Counted from the stretch's first letter, positions 1-11,657 are shown. The stretch: DNA of 64,000 nt from Apostichopus californicus (GCA_020650975.1 JAIPMN010000821.1:22526-86525); one strand, 5' to 3'. The notes: generated from the letters alone by a model not told the origin. A program made the numbers and translations.

Positions 1-268
1 TACACGCAAGTGTTTATGTCGGTCTCTGTTCCGTTACAGTCGAGTCCTTTGAAGAACGTAAGACCGGATGTGGTACCCTCCGTGGCGAAGATCTTCTGTA
101 CGCCGACAAAGCCCAACTGTCCGCAAATAACTGCGGCGTTGTCAAGATCAAAGTCGGTGTTACATATTCCTGCGGTGGTGCTGACTCCGTTGGACTCGGT
201 GAGGAGGTCTACTCTACCCGCCCAGGGGAAGTAATCGCCGGTTAAACGAACGGTCGCGACACCGACAT
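1..268 (-). CDS. SRCR gene exon 10 (partial): divergent SRCR domain B5
   Basis: Acceptor GGTAG opens [20 protein letters not shown]; then [41 protein letters not shown], where the window ends. The last two cysteines and the donor lie outside. Phase 1 entry matches the other B exons. Confidence 0.87.
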
Positions 269-2066
269 CTACCGAGAAGAAGAGGTATGGCCTGTATTAA
301 TACGATATGTATTTGAACAAATATAAAATGACTAACCGACTTGTTAATTTATAAGCAATGTTTTGAAATAAGACATGATTCTAGTGTTGGTTACGTTTTT
401 GCTTTGTTTCAAATTTATTGAAAAGGATGACTTTTATGGACAAAATTTACATTTGATATGCTACAAATTATTGATACAAAACCACTCGGGGCAAATTTAT
501 CGGGATTATCTCTGGTTGTCCCTCAGACAACTAGATCTGACTTTTGTGATCGTCTGAACAGCAAACGTTGGTTGTTCGAACAAATGTAGGAAAGTATAAC
601 ACAGAATGATCAATATGTGCACAGTAGGAGAGATGTGTAGATTTTGGTGAAAAGAATGCCAGCTTTGGGACATTAAAACAACCCTCCGGTTGGTTCGATA
701 TTTTATTTGTTCCATTCAGTACCTCTGAAGTGATGGTGGGTGATACCAAGTTATCATTTTACTCTTTTGGGGGTATTCAGTTGCGATGATATTCGATATT
801 TTATGTAAACAAGACTGATGACCACCAAAGCTGTTCATTGTCTTAAAACAGCCATTTGTTCATCTTGGACGATCAGATGACTGTTAAACTCTGCCCAGCT
901 GCCACTTTAATCAATGAGGGTAACATTTCTGCTCCACAATTTTTAATTTTAGGGAATGACCTTTTACACATGAAAGGTAAAAATCGAATCCATAGTGGCT
1001 GGATTACCTAGTCTGAAACTCAGTAGGCCTCAAAATAACATATTTACATTTTATCGATACCCAAATCTATCAAAACGAAATATGAGGTGCTTATGCTTGG
1101 ACAAAAAGTTGTTTATATGAAAGCTGAGAACATTTACAAGTAGAATAATTACAATTTGTAAAGGACCAGATTAAAATTAACAGACATATTCTGGACTAAG
1201 AAGCATATGACATCATCATCATCATTTAGGCTTTAAAAAATGCGACTCTCCATACATTTAAAAAGTAAAATGTATTTGAAATTAGCCTACAAAACCCCCA
1301 AAAAGAGACGTGTTATAAGAAGGGGTACGCCACCTGGAATACATTGCACAGCAGCGATAGTCTGTGCTTCACAGTTCTTGTTGATCAGTGTTGTACGAGG
1401 GCAAGCAAAGAGGTCGGTCTCGGTGCCAGAGCACTGCAACCCTGTGAACAACGTGGTCATTGCTGTCGTCATGGGAACGTCATACATGGAGGCCACACCG
1501 ACGTATCCGAGCTGATGACATATCACTCTGCCGTCGGCGAGGTCAAAGTCCGTTGAGCAAATTCCAGCGGTCTGCTCGATACCCACTTCATTCCAAGTCA
1601 CCATGACCGGTCCGCTCCATTCTGCTTCGGTAGTCACCAGACTGACCACTGGGTTTGTGATGTCTGATAGAAGGAAGGAGGAAAAGAAAGAAAATTTGAA
1701 ATTTTGCAAAATCATTTTTTTGTCTCAAACAGTTAAGCAAAAATAAATGAAAAAAATAAGTTAATGAAACTGTAAATTTATTTTAAATTTAATTTAAGAA
1801 AAGACATAATCTAAAAATAATTAATAAAAAGAACTCTGCTCTGTTTCCCTTTTTTCGCTACTCTTTTATATAATCCTTTTATTATATATTCTTCTTCTTT
1901 GATTTTGATTGGAAAACTTAATCTAAACAACGAACTCCGGGCCAACTTTCAAATAATAAAACTTTATATAAAACTTGAAACAACTTAACTTTATAGCTAG
2001 TTTGTTTTATGAATATGATTGCGGGGGGGGGGGTGTGGTGGAGGGGGGGGGGCAGANNNNNNNNNN

Positions 2067-2117
<51 letters not shown>

Positions 2118-5100
2118 AGATCTACGTACCTTCCCTGCAGACCACAGAGGCATCTTCAATGTGAAAGCAGTTGTGATTTTTAACACCGTCATTTCTACAG
2201 TCTGACAGTCTGGTCTCCAGGCCTGTACACTGTACTTCATCTAACATGATGTTCAAGTTCCAGTTGCTGGTGTAGTCAGTGTTACCAAGGATAGCTGCGG
2301 TCGCCGAAGGGAATCCCAATTGAGTGCAAACAACCTATGAAAGATTTAAGAGTCGATAGAGATACTACGAATGGAATATAAGGCTTTTTTGATGATATAT
2401 GTACTTAGGCTACAGAGTTTCTTACTATCCTAAGATGTCATTAGGTATTCTACCAATTTACAAATTAAATAAAAAATATGACTAACCTTAATTTCTTCCT
2501 ACACAGTATATCAAATAATACAATTCCAAGTGTCCTGAAAGTTCACACTGGGTCATTGATTTTCAATTATCATGGACTTGCACATTTTTGCTCAGTTTTT
2601 ATCTTTTAAAGTAACACGCTAAAATCCTTTTCAAGATAGTTTAGTTTAGTAATTCACAAGGGTTTTTTGTAGGATGCTACCAGAAGGCTATTGCATTTCC
2701 TTACTTTAAATAGTATGAAACTAGGTATGAAAATTTTCTCGGGCTGGTCCTATAAATGTACCTGAGCATCCATGATATCCCAACTGTCATCGCAAACAGT
2801 TCCCCACTCGCCATCAAAGTAGACTTCAACTTTACCACTGACTGGTGCATCAGGACCACTCAGTCTCACATCACCGTTCTGGAAGGTTGTCACTGGTTCT
2901 GATAACAACAAAAAATAGAAAAAGAAGAAAAACATCGAACAAGATAAGCATATTTCACTGACTGTAACATCTTAGATTGATACAGAGTTTATATTTATTT
3001 ATTAGTTTACTACATTTAAGGTTGTATTTATTATCGTTTAGTATTGGGTGTTTATTACTATCTGTTTTAGGTTTTTACAATAATTGACTTTCTATACTAT
3101 AGTTTCTCATACTTATTTATATTAAACATTGACTACGGTTTAATCTATTTTACTATTTACTTACTTCTGAATTTGTTTTGGACTATTGCGTTTTGGGCTT
3201 TTTTTTTTTTAATTTATTTTTTTTTTTTTTAGTATCGTTCAATACGGGTATTTTTTTATATTTTACATTTTTGCCTTATTGGTTCTATATATTTAATATT
3301 TTGGTTTTTGTTACTATTTGTTTTAAGGTTTTACATTTGTAAAGTGCTTTGAGCAGCTTTGCTGATTATGTGCTATATAAATATTACTTATCACTACTTG
3401 AGAACCCAACAAAGCAACAAAATTCACACACAATGTTTTGTAAATGTTTTCCATACCAGCCTAACTCAATGTAACCATCTGTTGCTGTATAAACCTTTCT
3501 AGATATTCAAGTCGAATCACCTCATAGCTGGCTAGGTAAAGGTTCACTTGCTGTGAAAGTCTTAAGATCTTGGCAAAGTGTTTGATACTGGTTTTGAAAA
3601 GCAACTGACCTTCTTCAAGTATTAAACTTCTATCCTCTAATTTTTAAGCAATTCTTCCAGCTACTGTTTCTGTCAACTGATAGCGCCCTCAATTACCAAT
3701 GTAGTATAGCTAGTTCGAACTTACACCACTTCGACTTTTGACTTCAACCGCTCAACACGACGAGCTACCAACAACGTTAATCGCCTACATTAATTGCCAT
3801 ATTATTACTTTCGATCGGATATTTCTTATCAACTTGGGAAACGTTCCTATCCGACCGCTATAGATATATTTTATTGGAACCGCATTCCTTTATTTCATTA
3901 CATAAACTTTTTATATTTTGTGAAGGATCTAAACATACTTTTAATTATGGATGGATCCTGTATTTTCTATTAAGTTATTTCGGAATGGACTGGACCAGTG
4001 GACCGGAGTTAGTTTTGCTGTGCTAGACGAACTGGTGAGTAAAAATTTCGTTTAAATTCGTTACCGCCAAACATTGGTTAGCACACACTTTACCTGCAAT
4101 GCACACAATGCTAGCATACAGTCCAGTCGGGCAGTTTCTGTTGTAAAGCGATGTGATTGGGCACTGGGTGATGTCAGCCTCGGTACCAGTACAATCGATT
4201 CCTTCGAATAGAACGTATGGTGTTGTCGGGGTCGTGATTGCCACACCCTGAACATCAATGGCATCGATGAACCCCAGCTGTTTGCAAGCTATCTTAGCTT
4301 CAACTAGGGTGATGTCGGCGCTGCAAATACCAGCGGTCTGTTCGATACCGTTAACAGTCCACGTAACTTCTAGGCGACCCTCCTTCGAATCGGCACCATC
4401 GACTAAACGAATAGTTGGTGCAACAACATCTGCAATGAGTAATCACTCTCATATGTAAATCTACTAATAACTGACATATTACCAGCAGCCAAGTGTTTGT
4501 AACCATAGAGATATCTATAGTCAGCTGAAGTGGTATGCAGCTTTGTTCAAATGTGGAAAGACAGAGAATGAGGGGATAGGTGGGGAATAAGTGGGTTAGG
4601 CAGGGTACACTCCATGCACATACTTAAAGATTGGGATGGTAGTAGTTACAAAATCTAACACTCAAAATACAATGTGTGAAAATAGGTGAGCTTGACGTTT
4701 CGATTCTAGCAGGATCTTCTTCAGAGGCTGAATGAAAATACAGTAAGAACATTTAAAATAATATATTACTAACAAAATATCTTACCATCAACACAAACGA
4801 TGCTTGCATAGTCAAAAGTTGGGCAGTTCTTATTGTAGAGTGCGGTATAGGTACACTCGTTGAGGTTGGTCTCCTCGCCAGTGCAGGTGATGCCCTCATA
4901 CAGCAAGTATGGTGTGGATAATGATGGGTTGGTAACACTTCGAACCTCCAGGGCATCGAAGAATCCAAGCTGTTTGCAGGCTACTTTAGCCTCCGTGAGA
5001 GTAAATGTTGTACTGCAAATACCACCAGATTGTTCAAAGGTTTCTACCGTCCACACGACTTCAACAAGCCCCTCTTTCTCTGTAGCATCCGTGGCCAAAC

Positions 5101-8100
5101 GAATAGTTGGATTCACAATTTCTTTTACGGAGAAAGCAAAAAAGAACAGTCACTTTTTTCAAAAATTATTTCGTTTTGATCAGGTTATCAACAAAATGAG
5201 AAGGACATTGCCAAATATCTGTTTCTGCAGCAGTTAGAGACTTATTCTTTATAACCATTAGTTATGAGTAGATGCATCCCAGGTAGCAAGCACACATGGG
5301 TAACATATGGGATGCATATGGGCCAAGATATGAGTCCCATGTGGGATGCACCATATGGACCCCATTAAATTTTGCACCCAAGATTCATATGGGACCCACA
5401 TGGGTTAGCCCAGATAACCCATGTTGTATAGATATGGGGACCATCTGGGCTACTTTTATATGGGTAATATGTGGGCTGAATGGGGCCGTCCATTATGGGC
5501 TTAATCTGGGGCCCATGTGGGCAACTAATATATAAATAAAATGTGGGCTTAATTTGGGCTGTTAACGAAGGGTTTATCTGGGGCCCTTCTTGCATCTTAT
5601 AGACTCTAAATCTTATATAGACTCTAAATCTTATAGAGACTCTAAATCTTATATAGACTCTAAATCTTATATAGACTCTAAATCTTATATAGACTCTAAA
5701 TCTTATATAGACTCTAAATCTTATATAGACTCTAAATCTTATATAGACTCTAAGACTCTAGATCTTTACTATGAGAGGTAATGAATCTATCATTCAATTG
5801 CACATCAACGGGTACACAAATCAACACAGTTGGGACAATTTTTTCTATACAGTAGTGTCATGTCCTGCTTCAGAGCACTCGTATTGTCAGTACGAGCAGT
5901 ATGAATATCATGTTTCTATCAGATCAAGGTAAGGAACTGTTTGTACTGTCAATACCAGTGCTTTGAGAGCATGATATTGGAGTATAGTTTAGAGAGGTAT
6001 TAGCATTAGGAAATTGTCCCAACTGGCTGACAAATCTTCCAGATTTATGTGTATTCCGACACTCTTGTATGCTACAGGTACCGATGTCAAATTACCACAG
6101 TCTGTTTGCATCATTGTTAAGTCAAGCATGTCAGTAGTTACTTGGTCAGAGGTCGTGACCTTCATGGCTGATACTGCCTGGGATGATCAGCCTCCTCTAC
6201 TTACCTCATCTACTAAAGTTTATTTTGCTTCGGAGGGAGATAATTTTAAAAGTTCAGCATTCAAATACTCGGTCGTTACTTCAACGCTCTTAAGATTATT
6301 ATGAGTTAACATATTTATGCTGTGATGTAAAGAATTTATTCTCACAAATACGAGGTACAGCTCGCCGGTAATTACAATGCCCCAATAAAAAAACTAACAA
6401 GACTTCACTCTTGAAGGGAAATAATACTTACCAGGAACGCAGACTAGTCCAGCCACTGCCCCACTATCACAGGTTGGCTTAATCACAGAAGAGTACACGC
6501 AATCAAGAAGTGTCGTTTCTGTGCCATCACAAGTGATGTCCGAAAAGACTGTCAACATGTCTGTTGGGAGGCTTTCCAATACTTCGGAGTAAGCATACGC
6601 TCCATCCATAAAGCCAAGCTGTTTACATGCCACGGATGCATCTATGGTATTCATATCTGTGACGCAGATGCCAGCGACTTGATCGATGCCTACGTCATTC
6701 CAGGTTACCTGGAGACGTCCAACCCATGGGAGGCCAGTGGGGATAAACTCAAATACTGGATTAGTAAGTTCTGAGGAAAAAGGTTTAGTAGAGAAGAAAC
6801 TTGATTTGATTGTAAATCATTTTTGTAATTAAGAAGCTAATTAATATGCAAGCCATAAAAGAGAATTGACTATATATCCAACCCATGGGAGGCCAGTGGG
6901 GATAAACTCAAATACTGGATTAGTAAGTTCTGAGGAAAAAGGTTTAGTAGAGAAAAACTGGATTTGATTGTATATCATTTTTGTAATTAAGAAGCTAATT
7001 AATATGCAAGCCATAAAAGAGAATTGCCTATATTTTTTTTTTAATTTTGTTGCAACTGCACTTTCCCCTGCCTCTAACCCCTCCTCAGTGTGCCTGTAAC
7101 ATCAGTCACTCATCATCCCTAGTTTGTCTGTCTGACCAGTCATGTATGAGCCTTCACAATGAGTCCAGCCACATCAGGCATCTTGCCTTGAAACATGACC
7201 CACAGCCAGGAATTCTAAAATGGGAGGGAGGAGGGGGTTGAATTTACAATTTAAGGAGGGACAAATTAGTTGTGTTCTGTAACTTGTAGTGTTTTGAAAA
7301 CATGGTAGCTGAACAACTGGACAATACAGTAATCCATATGGGAGGCCCTGTGGCCCAGCCTGGCTACACAAGCCTTCCCAAAATATACCTGTGTTGCAAA
7401 CGACGGAGGCATCCTCTACATGGAAGCAGTTGTTAACACCAATTCCTCTGTTGGGACATTCACTAATTTTCCTCTCTCTGCCGGTACAGGCGACTTCATC
7501 CAACATTATGTCTAGATTCCAGTTGTCAGTATACCTGATACTAGATAACTCGGATGCTCTTGCAGATGGGTAACCAAGTTGGGTGCAAACAACCTACGAA
7601 TACAATGAGATATAGAATAATATTGCATCTGGTAATTCTAAGATAGTCAGAAAAGACTGTCATCTTTACTTTACGGTAACAATTAGGCTTGCAAGTAGAA
7701 ATTGTATTCAGTATTTAATTCAATTCAAATTTATTTTCTCACATATACACAACGGTCAATACAGGTAATTTTCATACAACTTGACAGAAGCGAGGCCCCA
7801 ATTGTGGAAGACAGTTAACCCTCACAGAAATCATTTCTCTCCAACATAACGATTCAGATTGCTACTTTTGAACTTATACATGTATAACCAATATTTATAT
7901 GATATTAAATATCGGTGACCATATTTGTTTCCGGGATTCCAAGGACATAATCATATTGACCTAGGCTATACCCACCCATGCACCCCCGCCCCTCCCCCGC
8001 CCCTCCCCCCAACCCCTCCCTCATGTTGACATCAATGGATTAGTATTGGAAATCTGGGTCTTCTAGTCACTTCATGTAATACCTGTGCATCCATAAGATC

Positions 8101-11087
8101 CCAAGAATCGTCACAGACGGTTCCAAACTCTCCATTGAAGAAAACCTCAACTTTTCCTTCGTTGGGTTTTGTTGATCCGACCAACCTGACATCACCATTC
8201 TCATATTGCGCAGAAACTCCTAAGACAAGAAAAAAATAATAATAATTAAGAGTTAGGAAAGTAATTCCCAGTTCAGAATGAGAACCTCACACTGGTTATA
8301 AAACTTTCCACTAACTTTCTGCAAAGTATGTAGTGTGCAAACCAGCTGCAGGTCATATTACCTGAGATGCTACATTTTTCAAGTTCAACTACAATTTGTA
8401 AGATCCCACCAATACAGTACTGAGAATCAACTCTCCTTATGTAAGTTGCCTTTTCTATGAGGAGATACTACTCCTTATTAGATGCATGGTGCTCGATACA
8501 TTCACTTATATCCAGGTAGCATACAATTGTTTGTGGAGTCAATTCCAACCAACGAGTCCGTAAAAATTTCTTCCCTGATTCTTACCTCCTCAAAATCCCA
8601 TATTCCTGAGAGTGTATAGGTCTATGATGGTTTACGAATCTGTCCTTCCTATTTAATCCCATCTTAGGAAGAATATATTGAGCACCATTCATAGCCATCT
8701 CCTCGAGCCTCTCATGTGATATGGCTGCATAGCCTACCTAATAAAGTCAATTCTACTGCGTATACGCAATCCATCAACTTGTATTGGTCACATGGAACAA
8801 TCAAACGTATTTTCAAAGAAAACAGGCAAATAAACAAACAGTGTAGGTCAATAAGACAGGACAGATTTCAAGTCAACAAGGAAAACATAGACGAACTGTT
8901 GTTACCCAACAAATCAAATAAATGATAAGGGTTTGAGAACATTAACACAAGTGAGATGAAACCATTGTCTGCCGAAATTTCGAGGACACGTAAAGGTCAC
9001 ACATGAAGAAGGCATGCTTCCCATAGTTACTGTGGTTAAGCAGGTCACTCACTACATGACCACGAAAGCATATACTGTAGCAGTGCCAACTATTGGTCGC
9101 ACGATCGAGGCCACGGATCACGCCAGTGCTTCGTTCATGCTGTCGCGAACCTGGTGTATTTATTATCAATTGAAACATAAAACAGATCACTGTGATCATG
9201 TTTCATTGTTATATAATGTCTTTTGCAGGCGTTTACATGGCGATGTGGTGTGTGCATCCCCTCCCCCATTTTAAAACTCAGTGATTACTAGCTAGCTTAC
9301 AACATAGGAATTAGGATCGATATTAATTTGGCATGATTTGCCAACAGTCAAAACTCACAGAGGCCGTCACTACCATTAAAGGCATTGAAGACTCGCCCAA
9401 AACCGCGTGCTGCCCTCTAAAAAAAGTTAACTTTCCGTTGCTTGCAAGTTAAGTTTTTTTTTCTTGTCGCCACAAAATGCATACAATAATGAAACATGAC
9501 ACCTTCTTATCTTTTATCTGGACCTGAGATGTCCATCGCTGCTATGTACACTGTGTTGTGGGTATTGACCGTAGCTAGCTGCATGTATTGACTGTACACT
9601 AGTGTCTAATTACCGACGGTATACGTAGCAAGCTGTGTGTGTATTTTCTGGAATCGATGGTGGTGTCTACTGTTACACCTCGTTCGAAACTAGGTCAGAT
9701 TACCCGCATCAGACGTTTCTTTGTGCGCGAGTATTCACTCCCTTTAAGTTAGTAACAGAAAAGCCGTCATTCCCCTCCGGCCACCCCTTCCTCATCCCCC
9801 TCCCCCACCCGGTCACTACCGGTATTCCCTCGCCACTCCAGAATTAAGTTCAATTTTGTGCCTCCGATCTACAATATATTATAATTATATTAATAAATAA
9901 ATAAAATTTGGGAGTGGTCCCCGAAGAATATGACTGCGAAAATACCCGACCGTTCCACCGACTGCGCATATAACCTTTAATATATCAAAATACCTCTTAT
10001 GTGAATTTATGTAGTTAGCAATAATTAAATTGCCGATAGAGACAGATCATGATCCAAACTGACAACAAATCTTGTTGAATATCTAGTCAAAACTTTCTTA
10101 GCTGAGTATACAGTCTATCAAGGCCTGAATATCATTTCAAATCATGGTGGTCAAAGAAAACAGTAGAAGACAATATCATTTCTCATTTCTACCTTAACTT
10201 ATACATGTCTCGCTTTTTAAGCTCTCTGAAAAAAAAAATAACAGACGCTCTGTCAAGACCAATTAAGTGTAAATCAGCGCCAAAAACCGGGTACCAGTTC
10301 TCATCTATACTACCGGTAGACCAATCCGAAAGGCTGGTCCAAACAAGCCTTTATGAGTGTGCATGGGCTTTTCCTTCAACAATCTTTGTATTCCCTGTTT
10401 CGGTTGTAAGTCAATTTAATTGACGCTTGTATAATGTGAGATGGTTGAAACAACCCATAAGACCACATGCATATTATTTATGACGTATGGGGTCCGCTTG
10501 TCTTAAATTTACGATCAGTTACCAGTAGAACATACAACAGCCCAATCTCGGCATGAAATTACAAAGGATATTTCTTCAGTCAACCTTCCTCTTTCCTATC
10601 TTCCCACTCCCCGAAAGCCCTTCCCACTCCCCGAAAGCCCTTTCCTCTCCTCGTGTCCCTTCCCCGCATGAAATTATATATGCCTAAATCTGTATACCAA
10701 GGATATATAGCTGCATATGGGCATAATTTACGTGATGAAAAGAATATTAATTACTGTAAAGAAATGAATTAATTTTTCTAAGATGCATTTCTTGAATAAA
10801 ATTAAAGACAATATTATCATCTACTCTCTTTGATTACAGGTTTGTCTAAATTTAATAGAATATTAGAATATAGCTGCCTCATAAAGAAAATGGGTTCTAT
10901 AGTAAATTTCTAAAAATTCTGATATTCTGATCGGTTTCGAAAAGTTTTATTCAAAAACACTTAACGCATCACGAAAAGATATGTATTAGCACATAAAAAA
11001 TAACTTGAAAATTATCACAATTTAGATTAAATAAATGGACTTACCGCCTACAAGAACAATGGCTAAAACGAGAAACCTCATCTTCAT
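1..11087 (-). CDS. Secreted multi-SRCR-domain protein gene (5' part, runs off left edge)
   Basis: Ten exons (listed separately) join in frame into 778 codons that remain open at the left edge. The predicted protein begins with a signal peptide, [18 protein letters not shown], probably cleaved before QYENG, followed by seven SRCR domains in the order A1-B1-B2-B3-A2-B4-B5(partial). Each complete domain has six cysteines, the group A pattern. A domains keep the canonical [10 protein letters not shown]...VVC.QLG core. B domains replace it with an IEQTAGIC-like core but keep AC/IC.QLG and the C-terminal CxGxE...C...NC...C spacing. SRCR proteins are secreted or cell-surface receptors that bind microbial and endogenous ligands, and they are greatly expanded in echinoderm immune cells. 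Introns between domains are all phase 1, which allows domain shuffling. No transmembrane segment lies within the window, so the C terminus (soluble or anchored) is unknown. A DMBT1-like name would be only generic. Confidence 0.9.
269..1333. other. SRCR gene intron between B4 and B5
   Basis: AT-rich non-coding sequence. No exon with SRCR cysteine spacing and no recognisable element on either strand. Confidence 0.6.
1334..1663 (-). CDS. SRCR gene exon 9: divergent SRCR domain B4
   Basis: A 330-bp phase 1-1 exon. Acceptor CTATCAG opens [20 protein letters not shown]; then [55 protein letters not shown]. The donor CCAG|GTGGCG is weak, but its position and phase match the sister exons. Confidence 0.86.
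2025..2117. repeat. Poly(G)/gap/poly(C) tract
   Basis: Two runs of 8-10 G, then 10 undetermined bases (2057-2066), then 51 consecutive C (2067-2117). The switch from G-rich to C-rich across the gap suggests collapsed or unresolved sequence, and the tract length should not be trusted. It lies in the intron between domains A2 and B4. Confidence 0.9.
2130..2334 (-). CDS. SRCR gene exon 8: second half of SRCR domain A2
   Basis: Acceptor TCATAG, then [39 protein letters not shown] and [17 protein letters not shown], ending in phase 1 at GAAG|GTACGT. The donor lies 13 bases from the (C)51 tract and assembly gap in the next intron. Confidence 0.9.
2762..2898 (-). CDS. SRCR gene exon 7: first half of canonical SRCR domain A2
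   Basis: Acceptor TATCAG, then [15 protein letters not shown] and [20 protein letters not shown], ending MDAQ at a CAG|GTACAT donor in phase 0. It has the full canonical EWGTVCDD motif and is 137 bp, as in A1. Confidence 0.9.
2899..4093. repeat. Intron with T-rich block and a retroelement-like 3' tail
   Basis: This is the intron between B3 and A2. From about 2970 it is strongly T/TA-rich. At about 3337-3383 it has a GTAAAGTGCTTTGAGCAG motif and then GTGCTATATAAAT. That pairing is common at the 3' ends of non-LTR retroelements and related SINEs in many animals. No coding remnant is visible, so the class is inferred from the tail alone. The remainder holds nothing recognised. Confidence 0.4.
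4094..4429 (-). CDS. SRCR gene exon 6: divergent SRCR domain B3
   Basis: A 336-bp phase 1-1 exon, equal in length to B2. It starts [20 protein letters not shown] after a TTGCAG acceptor, has [38 protein letters not shown] and [16 protein letters not shown], and ends at GCAG|GTAAAG. Confidence 0.9.
4786..5121 (-). CDS. SRCR gene exon 5: divergent SRCR domain B2
   Basis: A 336-bp phase 1-1 exon. It reads [20 protein letters not shown], then [55 protein letters not shown], to a GATG|GTAAG donor. Very similar to B3, suggesting local exon duplication. Confidence 0.9.
5285..5585. repeat. Degenerate ATGGG/CCCAT repeat block
   Basis: About 300 bp built from irregularly spaced ATGGG, TGGGC and CCCAT words, giving open frames on both strands rich in G, P, W, M and H. 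The periodicity is loose and unlike neighbouring intron sequence. I read it as an ancient minisatellite, not a gene. Confidence 0.7.
5595..5762. repeat. 18-bp minisatellite
   Basis: About nine near-perfect tandem copies of TCTTATATAGACTCTAAA, the first copies 16-17 bp. The 18-bp period keeps one frame open as repeated IDSKSY, which is a by-product. It sits in the intron between SRCR domains B1 and B2. Confidence 0.93.
5827..6025 (+). mobile_element. Fold-back MITE, copy 1
   Basis: A 199-bp element bounded by the 15-bp inverted termini CAGTTGGGACAATTT and AAATTGTCCCAACTG. The two halves are also imperfect inverted copies of each other (for example GAGCACTCGTATTGTCAGTAC against the complement of GTACTGTCAATACCAGTGC), so the single strand can fold into one long hairpin. 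A second copy in opposite orientation is at 11455-11657. No open frame; no clear target-site duplication. Confidence 0.82.
6432..6770 (-). CDS. SRCR gene exon 4: divergent single-exon SRCR domain B1
   Basis: Acceptor CCTCAG opens [20 protein letters not shown]. The domain core is [12 protein letters not shown]...[12 protein letters not shown], then [14 protein letters not shown]...KPTCDSG...GLVCVPG. The 339-bp exon starts and ends in phase 1. The acceptor and first part of this exon are tandemly duplicated just upstream (6877-7035). Confidence 0.87.
6718..7035 (-). repeat. 159-bp tandem duplication spanning a 3' splice site
   Basis: Two head-to-tail copies, 6718-6876 and 6877-7035, differ at only a few bases. 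Each carries intron sequence, the CCTCAG acceptor and the first 50 or so bases of SRCR domain B1. In transcription order the extra copy comes first. Its acceptor would open an exon at 6929 that lacks the rest of the domain and has no obvious donor, so it is a decoy 3' splice site. Confidence 0.9.
7389..7593 (-). CDS. SRCR gene exon 3: second half of SRCR domain A1
   Basis: Acceptor CGTAG, then [12 protein letters not shown]...[17 protein letters not shown]...ISECPN...[16 protein letters not shown], ending in phase 1 at ACAG|GTATAT. The 205 bp match the length of the A2 counterpart. It carries five of the six SRCR cysteines. Confidence 0.9.
8083..8219 (-). CDS. SRCR gene exon 2: first half of canonical SRCR domain A1
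   Basis: The acceptor TCTTAG precedes [15 protein letters not shown], and the exon continues through [25 protein letters not shown] to a CAG|GTATT donor (phase 0). It is 137 bp, the same length as the equivalent exon of domain A2. The usual W of WGTVCDD is F here. Confidence 0.88.
8220..11044. other. SRCR gene intron 1
   Basis: A 2.8 kb intron with no SRCR-like exon on the minus strand. The open frames around 8942-9274 overlap on both strands and resemble no family I recognise. A 20-bp unit (TTCCCACTCCCCGAAAGCCC) is repeated exactly in tandem at 10601-10640. Confidence 0.6.
11045..11087 (-). CDS. SRCR gene exon 1: signal peptide
   Basis: The exon reads [14 protein letters not shown] and stops one base into the next codon at a consensus GGCG|GTAAG donor (phase 1). 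Joining it to the exon at 8219 completes a typical signal peptide with a GVSA cleavage site. The upstream of two nearby ATGs (codons 1 and 3) is taken as the start. Intron 1 is 2.8 kb. Confidence 0.82.
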
Positions 11088-11227
11088 GAGAAAAATAAAT
11101 TAAAACGTTGAAGAAATATGAAGTGGCAAGTATAAATCTGATCCAAATTGAAAGACCGAGGAACGGTTTCATTTAAAGCCAGGGACCGTTCATGTGAAAT
11201 GTCAAAATGACAATGATTAAGACAGGA

Positions 11228-11234
11228 TTTTATA
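11228..11234 (-). promoter_or_regulatory. Possible TATA box of the SRCR gene
   Basis: TATAAAA on the minus strand, about 140 bp before the SRCR start codon, which would leave a 5' UTR of roughly 110 bases. Motif and position fit, but the surroundings are AT-rich and no transcript evidence is available. Confidence 0.35.
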
Positions 11235-11454
11235 GGTCCATTTAAAGGGAACCAGGGGTTTATTTACAAACCTTGGACATCCGATCTTTAAAGATTGTAA
11301 ATCAAACATTTACCGTTAACTAATGACGCATTTAACACAGTTACCTTTAAAGGGTGAAGGGGGAATGACACCTACATGCGTGACGGTGATTGCAACTAAA
11401 AGTGAGCATGCGTACAAAAACATGAATATTCAAAAGGTTAAGCTGACCACCAGC

Positions 11455-11657
11455 CAGTTGGGACAATTTCCTAATGCTGGTATACCTCTCTAAACTATAC
11501 TCCAATATCACGCTCTCAAAGCACTGGTATTGACAGTACAAACAATTCCGTACCTTGCCATCTGATAGAAACATGATATTCATACTGCTCGTACTGACAA
11601 TACGATTGCTCTAAAGCGGGACATGACACTACAGTATAGAAAAAAATGTCTCAACTG
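11455..11657 (-). mobile_element. Fold-back MITE, copy 2
   Basis: About 203 bp, the reverse complement of the element at 5827-6025 with scattered differences. Left terminus CAGTTGGGACAATTT; right terminus a degraded match ending CTCAACTG. It lies about 370 bp upstream of the SRCR start codon. Confidence 0.82.

Noticed and set aside
5595-5762. CRISPR-like array
   Set aside because: The copies are directly adjacent without unique spacers, and the genome is eukaryotic.
5590-5781. Repeat protein made of IDSKSY units
   Set aside because: A by-product of the 18-bp tandem repeat within an intron; no start context, no homology, opposite strand to the host gene.
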